A DNA stretch of 64,000 nt, from assembly GCF_042653765.1 (NCBI RefSeq), contig NZ_JBHSEZ010000004.1, forward strand, positions 248,001 to 312,000, written 5' to 3'. The notes under the pieces were generated by a model. That model ran no database searches and had not been told where the DNA came from. It saw nothing but the letters and a program-made list of their open reading frames with translations. This document shows positions 36,887 to 45,423 of this stretch, one piece after another (position 1 is the stretch's first letter; the number at the start of each line of letters is the position of its first letter). The translations under genes and the position numbers were made by a program. This DNA is from Castellaniella denitrificans (GTDB taxonomy: Bacteria; Pseudomonadota; Gammaproteobacteria; Burkholderiales; Burkholderiaceae_B).

Positions 36887-37978
36887 TCACACGTTAAACA
36901 AGAAATTCATCACGTCCCCGTCCTTCACCACGTACTCCTTCCCTTCGGCCCGCATCTTGCCGGCTTCCTTCGCGCCCTGCTCGCCCTTGCAGGCGATGAA
37001 GTCGTCGAAGGCGATGGTCTGGGCGCGGATGAAGCCGCGTTCGAAGTCGGTGTGAATGACGCCGGCCGCCTGGGGGGCGGTGGCGCCGACGGGGATGGTC
37101 CAGGCGCGGACTTCCTTGACGCCGGCGGTGAAATAGGTCTGCAGGCCCAGCAACCGGTAGCCGGCGCGGATGACGCGGTCCAGGCCGGGCTCGGTCATGC
37201 CCATGTCTTCCAGGAAGACGGTCTTGTCCTCGTCGTCCAGGTCGGCGATTTCGGCCTCGATGGCGGCGCAGACGGCGACCACGGGGGCGTTCTCCGCCGC
37301 GGCGTAGTCCTGCACCGCCTTCAGGTGCGGATTGTCCTGGAAGCCGTGATCCTTGACGTTGGCGACGTACATGGCGCGCTTGGCAGTGATGAAGCAGTAG
37401 CCCTTGATCAGGGCCTGCTCGTCCTCGTCCAGGCCCAGGCTGCGCACGGACTTGCCCTGGTCCAGGGCGGCCACGATGCGCTCCAGCAGGGCCACCAGAC
37501 GGATGGCTTCCTTGTCGCCGGAATTGGCCAGCTTGCGGTTCTTCTGCAGGGCCTTGTCGGCGGTGGCCAGGTCGGCCAGGGCGAGCTCGGTGTTGATGAC
37601 TTCGATGTCGGAGATCGGGTCGATGCGGCCGGCGACGTGGACGACGTTTTCGTCCTCGAAGCAGCGCACGACGTGGACGATGGCGTCGGTCTCGCGGATG
37701 TTGGCCAGGAACTGGTTGCCCAGGCCTTCGCCCTTGGACGCGCCCGCCACCAGGCCGGCGATGTCGACGAATTCGACTACGGCGGGCACGATGCGCTCAG
37801 GCTTGACGATGGCGGCCAGCTGCGCCAGGCGCGGATCCGGGACCTCGACCACGCCGACATTGGGCTCGATGGTGCAGAACGGGTAGTTCTCCGCCGCGAT
37901 GCCGGCCTTGGTCAGGGCGTTGAACAGGGTGGATTTGCCGACGTTGGGCAGGCCAACGATGCCGCATTGCAGTGCCAT
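36887..37978 (-). CDS. ychF: Redox-regulated ATPase/GTPase YchF (Obg family)
   Basis: A 363-residue TRAFAC-class P-loop NTPase. P-loop GLPNVGKST at 9-17, switch II FVDIAGLVAGASKGEGLGNQFL, the family hallmark coiled-coil insertion in the middle, and the C-terminal TGS-like domain ending GDVMNFLFNV. YchF (OLA1) binds ribosomes, hydrolyses ATP and modulates stress responses. In proteobacteria it is usually near pth; here pth lies 1.5 kb upstream on the same strand. The assignment is firm. Confidence 0.97.
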   Translation of the reverse strand: MALQCGIVGLPNVGKSTLFNALTKAGIAAENYPFCTIEPNVGVVEVPDPRLAQLAAIVKPERIVPAVVEFVDIAGLVAGASKGEGLGNQFLANIRETDAIVHVVRCFEDENVVHVAGRIDPISDIEVINTELALADLATADKALQKNRKLANSGDKEAIRLVALLERIVAALDQGKSVRSLGLDEDEQALIKGYCFITAKRAMYVANVKDHGFQDNPHLKAVQDYAAAENAPVVAVCAAIEAEIADLDDEDKTVFLEDMGMTEPGLDRVIRAGYRLLGLQTYFTAGVKEVRAWTIPVGATAPQAAGVIHTDFERGFIRAQTIAFDDFIACKGEQGAKEAGKMRAEGKEYVVKDGDVMNFLFNV

Positions 37979-38127
37979 GGGGAACCTGAAAGGAAAAGGG
38001 GGATGGAAATCAAGGCGCTATTGTACCCGCAGGACTCGGGGCGGCCCGGCGGGGCATACGCCCCGACCCGCGGACCCGCCCGCTTCGTTCCCAGCCACGG
38101 CGAGGTGAAGCCGTACCGCCCGCCAGC

Positions 38128-38664
38128 CTAGGCGGAAAGCACCGCATCCGTTTCCACGATCCGCGCGAAGTCCGCCCCCAGCAGGGCCATATTCACGTCG
38201 AAGATCACACGCGCGGACAGCCGATCGCCCGGCAGGTCGAATCCGATCACCGCATCGCGGACCACCGTCATCCGGAACCCCAAGTCGGCACCGGCGCGCA
38301 CGGTCGAATCGACGCAGAATCCCGCCACGGCTCCCGTCACGATCAGATCAGTGATTCCCGCCTCGCGCAGATGAGCCTCCAGGCCGGTCGACGCAAAGGC
38401 CGAAGACGTCCGCTTGATGAACACGGGCTCGTCATCCACGGCCTCGGCGCACGGCATGGGCGGATAGCCGGACGCGGCGGCGTGAAAGGGCGAAGCGGGA
38501 TCGCCATCGCTGTGCCGCACATGGATAACCGGCTCGCCCTGCCGGCGAAAAGCCGCCACCAGCGCCGCGATCCTGGCCGGCGCCTGCGGATTGACGTGAT
38601 CCCGCCCGCTTTCGATGCGATGCTGGACCGCCCACTGCATGTCGATAATAATCAAGGCTCGCAT
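38128..38664 (-). CDS. Isochorismatase-family cysteine hydrolase
   Basis: A 178-residue cytosolic hydrolase. The catalytic triad of the family is intact: Asp8 (IIIDMQ), Lys84 (FIKRTSSAF) and Cys117 (AGFCVDST). Members include nicotinamidases and other amidases; the substrate is unknown. ATG 38664 is preferred over one three codons earlier because of spacing to GGGAG. It lies between ychF and a CPBP protease gene, without evident functional link. Confidence 0.9.
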   Translation of the reverse strand: MRALIIIDMQWAVQHRIESGRDHVNPQAPARIAALVAAFRRQGEPVIHVRHSDGDPASPFHAAASGYPPMPCAEAVDDEPVFIKRTSSAFASTGLEAHLREAGITDLIVTGAVAGFCVDSTVRAGADLGFRMTVVRDAVIGFDLPGDRLSARVIFDVNMALLGADFARIVETDAVLSA

Positions 38665-38689
38665 CGAAAGCATCTCCCGAGTCCCCGGC

Positions 38690-39478
38690 TCACCCCGCCG
38701 CCAGCCCCGGCGCAAAATGCAGCACCAGGCCGATCAGCAGCAGCGGTCCGCCGTTGAAGATGGCGTGCAGGGCGATCGAGGCGCCGATGCCCCGGCGCAC
38801 GCGCACCCAGCCCAGCACCAGGCCGGTGACCCACTGCGGCAGCACCAGCAGCGGCAGCAGCACCAGCGACATGGCGTTGAGGCGGAAATTGAACAGGTGC
38901 ACGGCGGCGAAGGCCAGCGCGGCGCCGTGGAAGAGCCAGGGGTAGGCGCGCCGCGCCAGGCGCCGGACGCGCCAGGACGCGCGCCAGCCGGCCCGCCAGC
39001 GATGGTCGGCCGGATACCAGGCCGGCGCCAGCGCCAGCAGCGCCGCGGCGGCGGCCATCAGGCCCGAGGCGATGCCGGCCCCCTGGACCAGGATGGAAGC
39101 CATCAGGGGGACGAACCACCACAGCATGGCCGGACGGCGCAGCGCGTAGCGGAAGGTGAGTTCCTCGACGATCGGCGCCCAGATCAGGGCCGTCATCCAG
39201 GGCAGGTTGTGGATGTCCAGCCGGTGCTGCGCCCCGCCCGCGTCCGCCGCCGAGAGGGCCAGCGGAGCGAACACGAAGATATTCACGGTCCACAGCAGCA
39301 CGGCCCAATGGACCAGGCGCCACCAGGGCGCGTTCAGGCTCAGGTCCACCCGCATGCCGGAACCGGCGCGCCGCCCGCCCAGGCGCGGGCCGGGGCGCGG
39401 GCGCACGACGAAGCGCAGGAAGTCGACGATTTCCTGGCCCATGGTGGGCAGGCCGGCGGGACGCTGGAAAAGAGGCAT
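38690..39478 (-). CDS. CPBP-family intramembrane metalloprotease
   Basis: A 262-residue inner-membrane protein with about seven hydrophobic segments. The Abi/CPBP motifs are present: PIVEELTFRYALRR (EExxxR), FAAVHLFNF (conserved His) and ASIALHAIFNG (second His/Asn motif). Bacterial members are related to the Rce1 prenyl-protease family and to bacteriocin self-immunity proteins; the substrate here is unknown. It lies 10 bases after the pth stop codon on the same strand. Confidence 0.86.
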   Translation of the reverse strand: MPLFQRPAGLPTMGQEIVDFLRFVVRPRPGPRLGGRRAGSGMRVDLSLNAPWWRLVHWAVLLWTVNIFVFAPLALSAADAGGAQHRLDIHNLPWMTALIWAPIVEELTFRYALRRPAMLWWFVPLMASILVQGAGIASGLMAAAAALLALAPAWYPADHRWRAGWRASWRVRRLARRAYPWLFHGAALAFAAVHLFNFRLNAMSLVLLPLLVLPQWVTGLVLGWVRVRRGIGASIALHAIFNGGPLLLIGLVLHFAPGLAAG

Positions 39479-39488
39479 GGACGCCGCG

Positions 39489-40088
39489 TCAGGAATGGTT
39501 GGCCTGGTGCAGGCGTTCGGTGGCGCGGTCGAAGGCGCCGTCCAGCAGCTGCGGCAGGATCACGCGGCAACGGTTGATGACGTCCTCGATGCCGGGCATG
39601 TCGTCCTTGCGCGGCGGATGCAGGACGAAGTTGACGACCTGCTGGGCCAGGCCCAGGCTGCGTGGATGGCCGATGCCGATGCGCAGGCGCCAGAAATCGG
39701 GGGTGCCCAGCGCGGACTGGATGTCGCGCAGGCCATTGTGGCCGGCATGGCCGCCGCCGAGCTTGAGCTTGACCGCCCCCGGCAGCAGGTCGAGCTCGTC
39801 GTGCAGGACCAGGATTTCCTCGGGCCGCAGCTTGTAGAAGCGCGCCAGCGCGCCGACCGCCTGGCCGGACTTGTTCATGAAGGTGGTGGGCTTGGCCAGG
39901 ATCACCGCCTGCCCCGCGTGGCGCGCGCGCGCAACCCAGGCGAAGAACGGTTTTTCCAGGGTGAAGGCGGCCCGCAGGTCGTCGGCGAAATGATCCGCCA
40001 GCCAGAATCCGGCGTTGTGGCGCGTGGCTTCGTATTCGGGGCCGGGGTTGCCCAGCCCCACGATGAGGCGGATGGGCGCTGTCGTCAT
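39489..40088 (-). CDS. pth: Peptidyl-tRNA hydrolase
   Basis: A 199-residue cytosolic esterase that recycles peptidyl-tRNA released from ribosomes. The N-terminus IRLIVGLGNPGPEYEATRHNAGF contains catalytic His24; Asn14, KPTTFMNKSG and GGHAGHNGLRDI are the other conserved blocks. The start at MTTAPIRL (ATG 40088) removes nine unconserved codons. It follows rplY as in most betaproteobacteria but is separated from it by an intrinsic terminator, so it probably has its own promoter. Confidence 0.97.
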   Translation of the reverse strand: MTTAPIRLIVGLGNPGPEYEATRHNAGFWLADHFADDLRAAFTLEKPFFAWVARARHAGQAVILAKPTTFMNKSGQAVGALARFYKLRPEEILVLHDELDLLPGAVKLKLGGGHAGHNGLRDIQSALGTPDFWRLRIGIGHPRSLGLAQQVVNFVLHPPRKDDMPGIEDVINRCRVILPQLLDGAFDRATERLHQANHS

Positions 40089-40125
40089 CGGGAGGGGTGG
40101 TCCGAAGAAAAGCACCCATCATACG

Positions 40126-40162
40126 ACAAAACCCCCGCCGGCCTTGCGGCCGGACGGGGGCT
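40126..40162 (-). terminator. Intrinsic terminator of rplY
   Basis: On the minus strand: a 12-bp GC stem (with one bulged base and a 4-base loop) followed by GTTTTG. The arms on the plus strand are cccccg-ccggcc and ggccgg-a-cggggg. Located 24 bases after the rplY stop codon. Good stem plus short U-run fits a Rho-independent terminator. Confidence 0.8.
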
Positions 40163-40185
40163 TCGTAGGGTCTTGCGGACGGCGC

Positions 40186-40791
40186 TTATTCGGCGGCCGG
40201 CGCGTCGGCGGCGTCTTCGGCCGCCGTGCCCTTGGGCGAAGTGGCCTGGGCCAGCAGCGGGTTGGTGTCCTCGCCGTGGGGGACGAACTTCACGCCCATC
40301 GGCAGGGTGACGTCCGACAGGTGCAGGCGGGCGTTGCCCACCAGGCCGCCGAGGTCGACTTCGATGAACTTCGGCAGGTTGGCCGGCAGGCAAGTGATGT
40401 CGAGTTCGGTCGGGCCGTGGGTGACGATCTGGCCGGCCAGCTTGACGGCCGGGCTGACGTCGGCGTTCAGGTAGTGCACCGGGACCTTGGTGGTGACGGC
40501 CTGGGAGGCGTCCACGCGCTGGAAGTCGACGTGCAGGACCAGGGGCTTGTAGGGGTGCCATTGGGCGGCACGCACCAGGACCGGCTCGGTCTTGCCGTCC
40601 AGGACCATGTCCAGGATGGAGGCGTGGAATTCTTCCTTGTTCAGGGCGTGGTAGATCTCGTTGTGGTCGAGCTCGATATTGGCCGGGGCGGACTTGCCGC
40701 CGTAGACGATGGCGGGCACCCGACCGGCGCGGCGCAGGCGGCGGCTCGCACTCGAACCCTGGACGCTACGCGAAGTGGCGGTGAATTTCAT
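40186..40791 (-). CDS. rplY: 50S ribosomal protein L25/general stress protein Ctc
   Basis: A 201-residue 5S-rRNA-binding ribosomal protein of the long (Ctc) type: an N-terminal L25 domain (MKFTATSRSVQGSSASRRLRRAGRVPAIVYGG, residues 1 to about 95) and a C-terminal beta domain with PLVLHVDFQRVD and the usual Ala/Glu-rich tail. ATG 40791 lies behind GGAG; the MELS extension is not conserved. Gene order prs-rplY-pth is conserved in betaproteobacteria. Confidence 0.96.
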   Translation of the reverse strand: MKFTATSRSVQGSSASRRLRRAGRVPAIVYGGKSAPANIELDHNEIYHALNKEEFHASILDMVLDGKTEPVLVRAAQWHPYKPLVLHVDFQRVDASQAVTTKVPVHYLNADVSPAVKLAGQIVTHGPTELDITCLPANLPKFIEVDLGGLVGNARLHLSDVTLPMGVKFVPHGEDTNPLLAQATSPKGTAAEDAADAPAAE

Positions 40792-40851
40792 GGAAAGCTC
40801 CAAAACGAGGGCCTTGGAAGGCCCCTGACGACAAAGCAGCCGAAGCTGCGA

Positions 40852-40882
40852 AACGCCCCGCGCCGCGACCAGCGCGGGGCCA
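40852..40882 (-). terminator. Probable prs terminator
   Basis: A 9-bp perfect stem (gccccgcgc 40855-40863 with gcgcggggc 40872-40880, 8-base loop) lies 24 bases after the prs stop codon, followed on the minus strand by GTTTCG. The U-run is short, so it may be leaky and allow some read-through into rplY. Confidence 0.55.
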
Positions 40883-40903
40883 TAAAATGAAACGCGTCCG
40901 CCC

Positions 40904-41854
40904 TCAGTCGGCGAACAGCGAGCTGACCGATTCCGCCGTCGAGATGCGCAGGATGGTTTCCCCCAGCAGGGATGCGCAGGACAGCTGGCGGATCTTCGCG
41001 CAGGCGCGCGCGGCCTCGTTCAGCGGAATGGTGTCGGTGACGACGAGCTCGTCCAGGGCGGATTCCTGGATGCGCTTAATGGCTTCGCCCGACAGCACGG
41101 GGTGCGTGCAATAGGCGTACACGGAACCCGCGCCCCGGTCCTTCAGGGCCTGGGCGGCCTTGCACAGCGTACCGGCGGTGTCGACCATGTCGTCCATGAT
41201 CAGGCAGGTGCGCCCGTTCACGTCGCCGATGATGTTCATGACCTCGGACACGTTGGCGCGCGGGCGGCGCTTGTCGATGATGGCCAGGTCGGATTCGAGC
41301 TGCTTGGCCAGGGCCCGGGCGCGCACCACGCCGCCGATGTCGGGGGACACGACCACCAGGTTCTGGAAATTGCGGCTCCAGATGTCGCCCAGCAGGATCG
41401 GCCCGGCGTAGATGTTGTCCACGGGGATGTCGAAGAAGCCCTGGATCTGGTCGGCGTGCAGGTCCATGGTCAGGACCCGGTCCACGCCCACGACCTGCAG
41501 CATGTTGGCCACGACCTTGGCCGAGATCGACACGCGGGCCGAACGCGGCCGGCGGTCCTGGCGGGCATAGCCGAAATACGGGATGGCGGCGGTGATGTTG
41601 CGCGCGGAGGCGCGGCGCAGGGCATCGACCATCACCATGATTTCCATCAGGTTGTCGTTGGTCGGCGCACAGGTGGGCTGCAGCACGAAGACGTCCTTGC
41701 CGCGGACGTTTTCATTGATCTCGACCATGACTTCGCCGTCGGAGAAGCGGCCGACGGTCATCTTGCCCAGGGACATGTCCAGGTGATTCACGACATCGAC
41801 GGCCAGACGAGGATTGGCCGTGCCGGTGAAAATCATGAATCTGTCTTGTGCCAT
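40904..41854 (-). CDS. prs: Ribose-phosphate pyrophosphokinase
   Basis: A 316-residue cytosolic enzyme making PRPP from ribose 5-phosphate and ATP. Full-length class I PRPP synthase: FSDGEVMVEINENVRGKDVFVLQPT at the N-terminus, the ATP loop YFGYARQDRR, DLHADQIQGFFDIPVDN, and the PRPP-binding loop LIMDDMVDTAGTL. ATG 41854 gives MAQDRFMIFTG, the usual start; seven earlier codons are unconserved. It is the gene after tRNA-Gln in the conserved ispE-tRNA-prs-rplY-pth block. Confidence 0.97.
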   Translation of the reverse strand: MAQDRFMIFTGTANPRLAVDVVNHLDMSLGKMTVGRFSDGEVMVEINENVRGKDVFVLQPTCAPTNDNLMEIMVMVDALRRASARNITAAIPYFGYARQDRRPRSARVSISAKVVANMLQVVGVDRVLTMDLHADQIQGFFDIPVDNIYAGPILLGDIWSRNFQNLVVVSPDIGGVVRARALAKQLESDLAIIDKRRPRANVSEVMNIIGDVNGRTCLIMDDMVDTAGTLCKAAQALKDRGAGSVYAYCTHPVLSGEAIKRIQESALDELVVTDTIPLNEAARACAKIRQLSCASLLGETILRISTAESVSSLFAD

Positions 41855-41956
41855 GGTGTCGAACCAATGTGTCAAATGACAAGGCTGTTGACAGCCTTCC
41901 CGCAGGGTGCGGGCCGGTTCAACAGCCTGGTAGCATGCGCTCTGGCGCGGAAAGGA

Positions 41957-42033
41957 TGGCTGGGGAAGAAGGATTCGAACCTTCGCATGCCGGAATCAAA
42001 ATCCGGTGCCTTAACCAGCTTGGCGATTCCCCA
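41957..42033 (-). tRNA. tRNA-Gln (TTG anticodon)
   Basis: A 77-base tRNA gene on the minus strand with the CCA end encoded (41959-41957). The 5-prime acceptor TGGGGAA pairs with TTCCCCA; the anticodon arm is CCGGA-TTTTGAT-TCCGG with anticodon TTG; the T arm is GAAGG-TTCGAAT-CCTTC. The placement between ispE and prs is the usual betaproteobacterial location for tRNA-Gln. Confidence 0.97.
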
Positions 42034-42038
42034 ATAAT

Positions 42039-42941
42039 TCAATCAGCGACCCAGCCTCGCAAGGGGTGATCACCCAGGCCCCGGCAGATCCAGGACCCTT
42101 CGATCGCCACATCGGGCGGGTTTTCCATTTTACCGATTATTCGGTCCCGATGCACCCCGGCCTGGGTCACGTCGGCGAATTCCGCGAACAGGCATGAACC
42201 GGAACCTGTCATGCGGACTTCGACCCCCGCGCCCCGCATCGCCCGCGCAAGCGCGGCGATATCCGGATGCTGTCGAAAGACCACGGCTTCCAGGTCGTTG
42301 CGGCCAAATAATGGCCCCGCGCCGTGCCCCGTCTGCCAATCAGTAAAGACCGCAATTTTTACCGATTCGGAATTTCTTGTCAAATCGGGATCGCGAAAAA
42401 CGTCCGCCGTCGCCACGTGCGCGGGCGGGCGCACGATCCAGTAGGCCCGCCCGGGCAGGTCCACGGCCGTCAGGTCTTCGCCGACGCCCTGGGCGAAGGC
42501 GGCGCGGCCGAAGACGAAGACCGGCACGTCCGCCCCCAGCGGCAGGGCCAGGCGCATCAGCTCGGCGCGCGTCAGGCCCGTGCCCCACAGGCGGTTCAGG
42601 GCGATCAGGGTCGTGGCCGCGTCGCTGGACCCGCCTCCCAGGCCGCCGCCGGCCGGGATGCGCTTGCGGTAGCGGATGCGCGCGCCCTGCCGCGCGCCGG
42701 TGGCCCGCTGCAGGGCGCGCGCGGCGCGCAGCACCAGGTCCTGGTCGGCCGGCAGCCCCGCCAGGCCCTCGCCTTCGCGCGACAGCGCGCCGTCGGCCGT
42801 GGATTCGAAATCGAGGGTGTCGCACAGGTCCACGAAGCGGAAGGCCGTCTGCAGCAGGTGATAGCCGTCCGGACGCCGCCCCACCACATGCAGGAACAGG
42901 TTGAGCTTGGCCGGGGCCGGCACGTCGTACAAGGCCGCCAT
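42039..42941 (-). CDS. ispE: 4-diphosphocytidyl-2-C-methyl-D-erythritol kinase
   Basis: A 300-residue GHMP kinase of the MEP isoprenoid pathway that phosphorylates CDP-methylerythritol. N-terminal APAKLNLFLHVVGRRPDGYHLLQT holds the catalytic Lys and the substrate-binding His/Tyr. The ATP loop is IPAGGGLGGGSSDAATTL, and VRMTGSGSCLFAEF is the third GHMP motif. It begins 13 bases after lolB, as usual in proteobacteria, and ends 5 bases before the tRNA-Gln gene. Confidence 0.97.
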   Translation of the reverse strand: MAALYDVPAPAKLNLFLHVVGRRPDGYHLLQTAFRFVDLCDTLDFESTADGALSREGEGLAGLPADQDLVLRAARALQRATGARQGARIRYRKRIPAGGGLGGGSSDAATTLIALNRLWGTGLTRAELMRLALPLGADVPVFVFGRAAFAQGVGEDLTAVDLPGRAYWIVRPPAHVATADVFRDPDLTRNSESVKIAVFTDWQTGHGAGPLFGRNDLEAVVFRQHPDIAALARAMRGAGVEVRMTGSGSCLFAEFADVTQAGVHRDRIIGKMENPPDVAIEGSWICRGLGDHPLRGWVAD

Positions 42942-42954
42942 GCGCGCTTCCAGC

Positions 42955-43566
42955 CTAGGGGCGGTCCACGATCAATTGCAGGCGCCACTGCCCCTGGTCG
43001 TCCAGGCGCGACAGGCGCACGCGCCCGGGCCCCAGGTCGTCGTAGGCCGAGAGCTGCACGTCCCAGCCATCCTGGCGCATCGACGTCAACCGGTCCCGCC
43101 CGTCCCGCTGCGCGTCGACGACGATCCCGGGAGCGGCCTCGCCACGGATCCAGTGGCGCAGTCCGGACACCGGCATGGGATGCCCCCAGACCAGGGCCAG
43201 CAGGTCATCGGGCGTGGGCGCCGATTCGCGGCTGCCGTCGGCGCGTTCCAGCTCGGACCGGCCGGGTTCGACCCGGATCCGCGCCAGGACGCTGCCCAGC
43301 GGGGAAACCAGGTCCAGGCGCAGGACACGGCCGTCGTCGCGCCAGGAAAATCCGCCCTGGGCCGCGTAGGGCGCGGCGCCCGCCGGCTGCAGGTTGACGG
43401 CGAAGCGGCCCTGCCGTTCGAAGGCGGGACCCTGGCCGCCGATGCGCTGGGGGGCGGCGCAGGCGGCCAGCAGGCCGGCCAGGGCCAGCGCCAGCCAGAC
43501 GTGCCACAGGCGCCCGACATGCCCGGCGAGGCGGCGGGCGCAACCCGCGCTCCGTCGCGCGGTCAT
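42955..43566 (-). CDS. lolB: Outer membrane lipoprotein LolB
   Basis: A 203-residue outer-membrane lipoprotein that receives lipoproteins from LolA and inserts them into the outer membrane. The lipobox LAGLLAAC puts the lipidated Cys near residue 36. The mature part has the LolB pattern FERQGRFAVNLQ and AAQGGFSWRDDGRVLRLDLVSPLGS. Its start overlaps the TPR gene stop (ATGA), and ispE follows 13 bases later; this lolB-ispE pairing supports the call despite weak overall conservation of LolB. Confidence 0.92.
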   Translation of the reverse strand: MTARRSAGCARRLAGHVGRLWHVWLALALAGLLAACAAPQRIGGQGPAFERQGRFAVNLQPAGAAPYAAQGGFSWRDDGRVLRLDLVSPLGSVLARIRVEPGRSELERADGSRESAPTPDDLLALVWGHPMPVSGLRHWIRGEAAPGIVVDAQRDGRDRLTSMRQDGWDVQLSAYDDLGPGRVRLSRLDDQGQWRLQLIVDRP

Positions 43567-45338
43567 GGCAGCTTGACCCCCAGGCGGTCCAGCGTTTCCT
43601 TCAAGGCCGCGCTGCCGGGATCGGCCTTGCGGCCTTCGGCCCAGATGCGCCGGGCCTCGTCGTGGCGGCCCAGCGCCCACAGGGTCTCGCCCAGGTGCGC
43701 GGCCACGTCGGCGGCGGGCAGCTGGTCGTAGGAGCGGCGCAGGTATTCCAGCGCCCCCTGGTAGTCGCGGATGCGGAACAGGTACCAGCCCACGCTGTCC
43801 AGGATGTAGGCGCTGTCGGGATCGAGTTCGAGCGCCCGCTCCAGCAGGTCGCGCGCCTCGTCCAGATTGCGGTTCTGCTCGACGAAGGTGTAGCCCAGCG
43901 AGTTGTAGGCGTTGGCGTTGTCGGGATCGAGTTCGATCACGCGGCGCATCAGGGCCTCGAATTCGGCCGTCTTGCCCTGCTGGTGCAGCAGCATGCCCAG
44001 GTCGTACTTGATTTCCGGGGTGTCCGGCATTTCCAGGTCGGACGCCTTGAGCAGCTCGACCGCCTGGTCGGTGCGCCCCGCGTCCCGGTAGATGGAGGCC
44101 AGGGTCAGGCGCACGACGGCCCGTTCGCGGCGGTCGGCGGGCTTGATGGCGTCCAGGATCGAGCGCGCCTGGCTCAGGTCGCCCAGCTTGCCGTAGAGCA
44201 CGGCTTCGTGCGTGCGCGCCTGGAAGAGCAGCGACGGTTCGTCGATGTTGCGCAGCTGGCGGATGGCCTCGCGCAGGTCGTTCTGGCGCTCGGCGATCTG
44301 CACCAGCAGCAGCCGCGCGTCGGACACGTCGGCCTGGGCGTTGGTGGCGTCGTCGCGGATGGCCTTGCGCCGCTGCTGCTGGATCGTGATGTACTGGCCC
44401 AGCAGGGACTTGGCGGCATCGTAGCGGCCGGCCCGGGCGTTGACCTCGGCCTCGGTGTAGAGCAGGTCGAAGTCTTCCGGCGCGCGGCGGCGCATGCGGT
44501 CCAGCAGGCCCAGGGCCTCGTCGAACGAGCCCAGCCCGGTCAGGCGGCTGACCAGCAGCAGCTGCAGGCCGCGCCGGTCCGGGTGGCGGTCCAGGTAGGC
44601 GTAGGTGTCCTTGATGGCCTGGGTGGGCTCGACCCGCAATCCGTATTCCAGCACCCGCTGGGCGGCGTCCTGGGAGTCCGGGTCCAGCGCCTGGGCGCGG
44701 CGGGCTTCGTCCACGGCGCGCACGGGCTCGCCCGCCGCCCAGGCGGCGTCGGCCAGGGCCAGGCGGGCCAGCGCCGAGGTGCCGGAGACGCCCGCCAGCG
44801 CCTTGTCCAGCACGTCCAGGGCCAGACGCTTGTCCGTCATCTTGGAGACGATCCCGGCGGCCTGGACGACGGCCTGGTCCTGGTCGTCGGCCGAGGCGAT
44901 GCGACGCGACAGCGTCCGGGCCAGGCCCTCGGTCTGGCCGCTGGAGGCCGACAGCGCCAGGGAAGCGGCCACCGCCTCGGGGTTGGACGGGTCCAGGTCG
45001 GCCCATTCACGGGCCGAGCGCAGCGCCAGGGCCATGTTGCGCCCGGTCATGGACATCTGGAAGGCGCGGCGCGCCAGCCGGGAATCCAGCGTGTCGCGCG
45101 CCAGGGACAAGAGTTCCTGGGCGGCGTCGTCGTACTGCCCGCGCTGGGCGGACAGTTCGGCCACCAGCAGGCGGTACAGCAGTTCGGGGGTGAGGTTGAC
45201 GGCGGGCGGCTCGCCGCTACGCAAATGAATGGTTTCGACCGGATCGGCCGGCACGGCTGCGGGAGGCGCAGCCCACGCCGTCTCGTGTGCGGCGGCCAGC
45301 GCCAGCACAACGGGAATCACGGAAGCGGGAAATCTCAT
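43563..45338 (-). CDS. Exported TPR-repeat protein
   Basis: A 591-residue protein with an N-terminal signal peptide (residues 1 to about 23, MRFPASVIPVV...WAAP) and many tetratricopeptide repeats, clearest in the C-terminal half (for example DPDNANAYNSLGYTFVEQ, ALELDPDSAYILDSVGWYLF, HLGETLWALGRHDEARRIW). It is the gene usually found before lolB in betaproteobacteria and probably scaffolds envelope proteins. No enzymatic motif seen. ATG 45338 is chosen because it starts the signal peptide. Divergent from mutM. Confidence 0.9.
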   Translation of the reverse strand: MRFPASVIPVVLALAAAHETAWAAPPAAVPADPVETIHLRSGEPPAVNLTPELLYRLLVAELSAQRGQYDDAAQELLSLARDTLDSRLARRAFQMSMTGRNMALALRSAREWADLDPSNPEAVAASLALSASSGQTEGLARTLSRRIASADDQDQAVVQAAGIVSKMTDKRLALDVLDKALAGVSGTSALARLALADAAWAAGEPVRAVDEARRAQALDPDSQDAAQRVLEYGLRVEPTQAIKDTYAYLDRHPDRRGLQLLLVSRLTGLGSFDEALGLLDRMRRRAPEDFDLLYTEAEVNARAGRYDAAKSLLGQYITIQQQRRKAIRDDATNAQADVSDARLLLVQIAERQNDLREAIRQLRNIDEPSLLFQARTHEAVLYGKLGDLSQARSILDAIKPADRRERAVVRLTLASIYRDAGRTDQAVELLKASDLEMPDTPEIKYDLGMLLHQQGKTAEFEALMRRVIELDPDNANAYNSLGYTFVEQNRNLDEARDLLERALELDPDSAYILDSVGWYLFRIRDYQGALEYLRRSYDQLPAADVAAHLGETLWALGRHDEARRIWAEGRKADPGSAALKETLDRLGVKLP

Positions 45339-45423
45339 TTGCGGTAACCATGGCCGGAACGCAGGAAGAAACCGCGTCTGGTGGCAAAATTGCGTCATCG
45401 AAAGTGGATGTTATCACCCTGCC

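Noticed and set aside
41957..42033. tRNA-Gln as integration site for the lower-GC island
   Set aside because: The island lies more than 5 kb away, the intervening genes are core genes, and I saw no repeat of the tRNA 3-prime end at the island boundaries.
42955..45006. A 683-codon frame ending in lolB
   Set aside because: The upstream part is a shadow of the TPR gene; lolB starts at 43566 with a lipoprotein signal.
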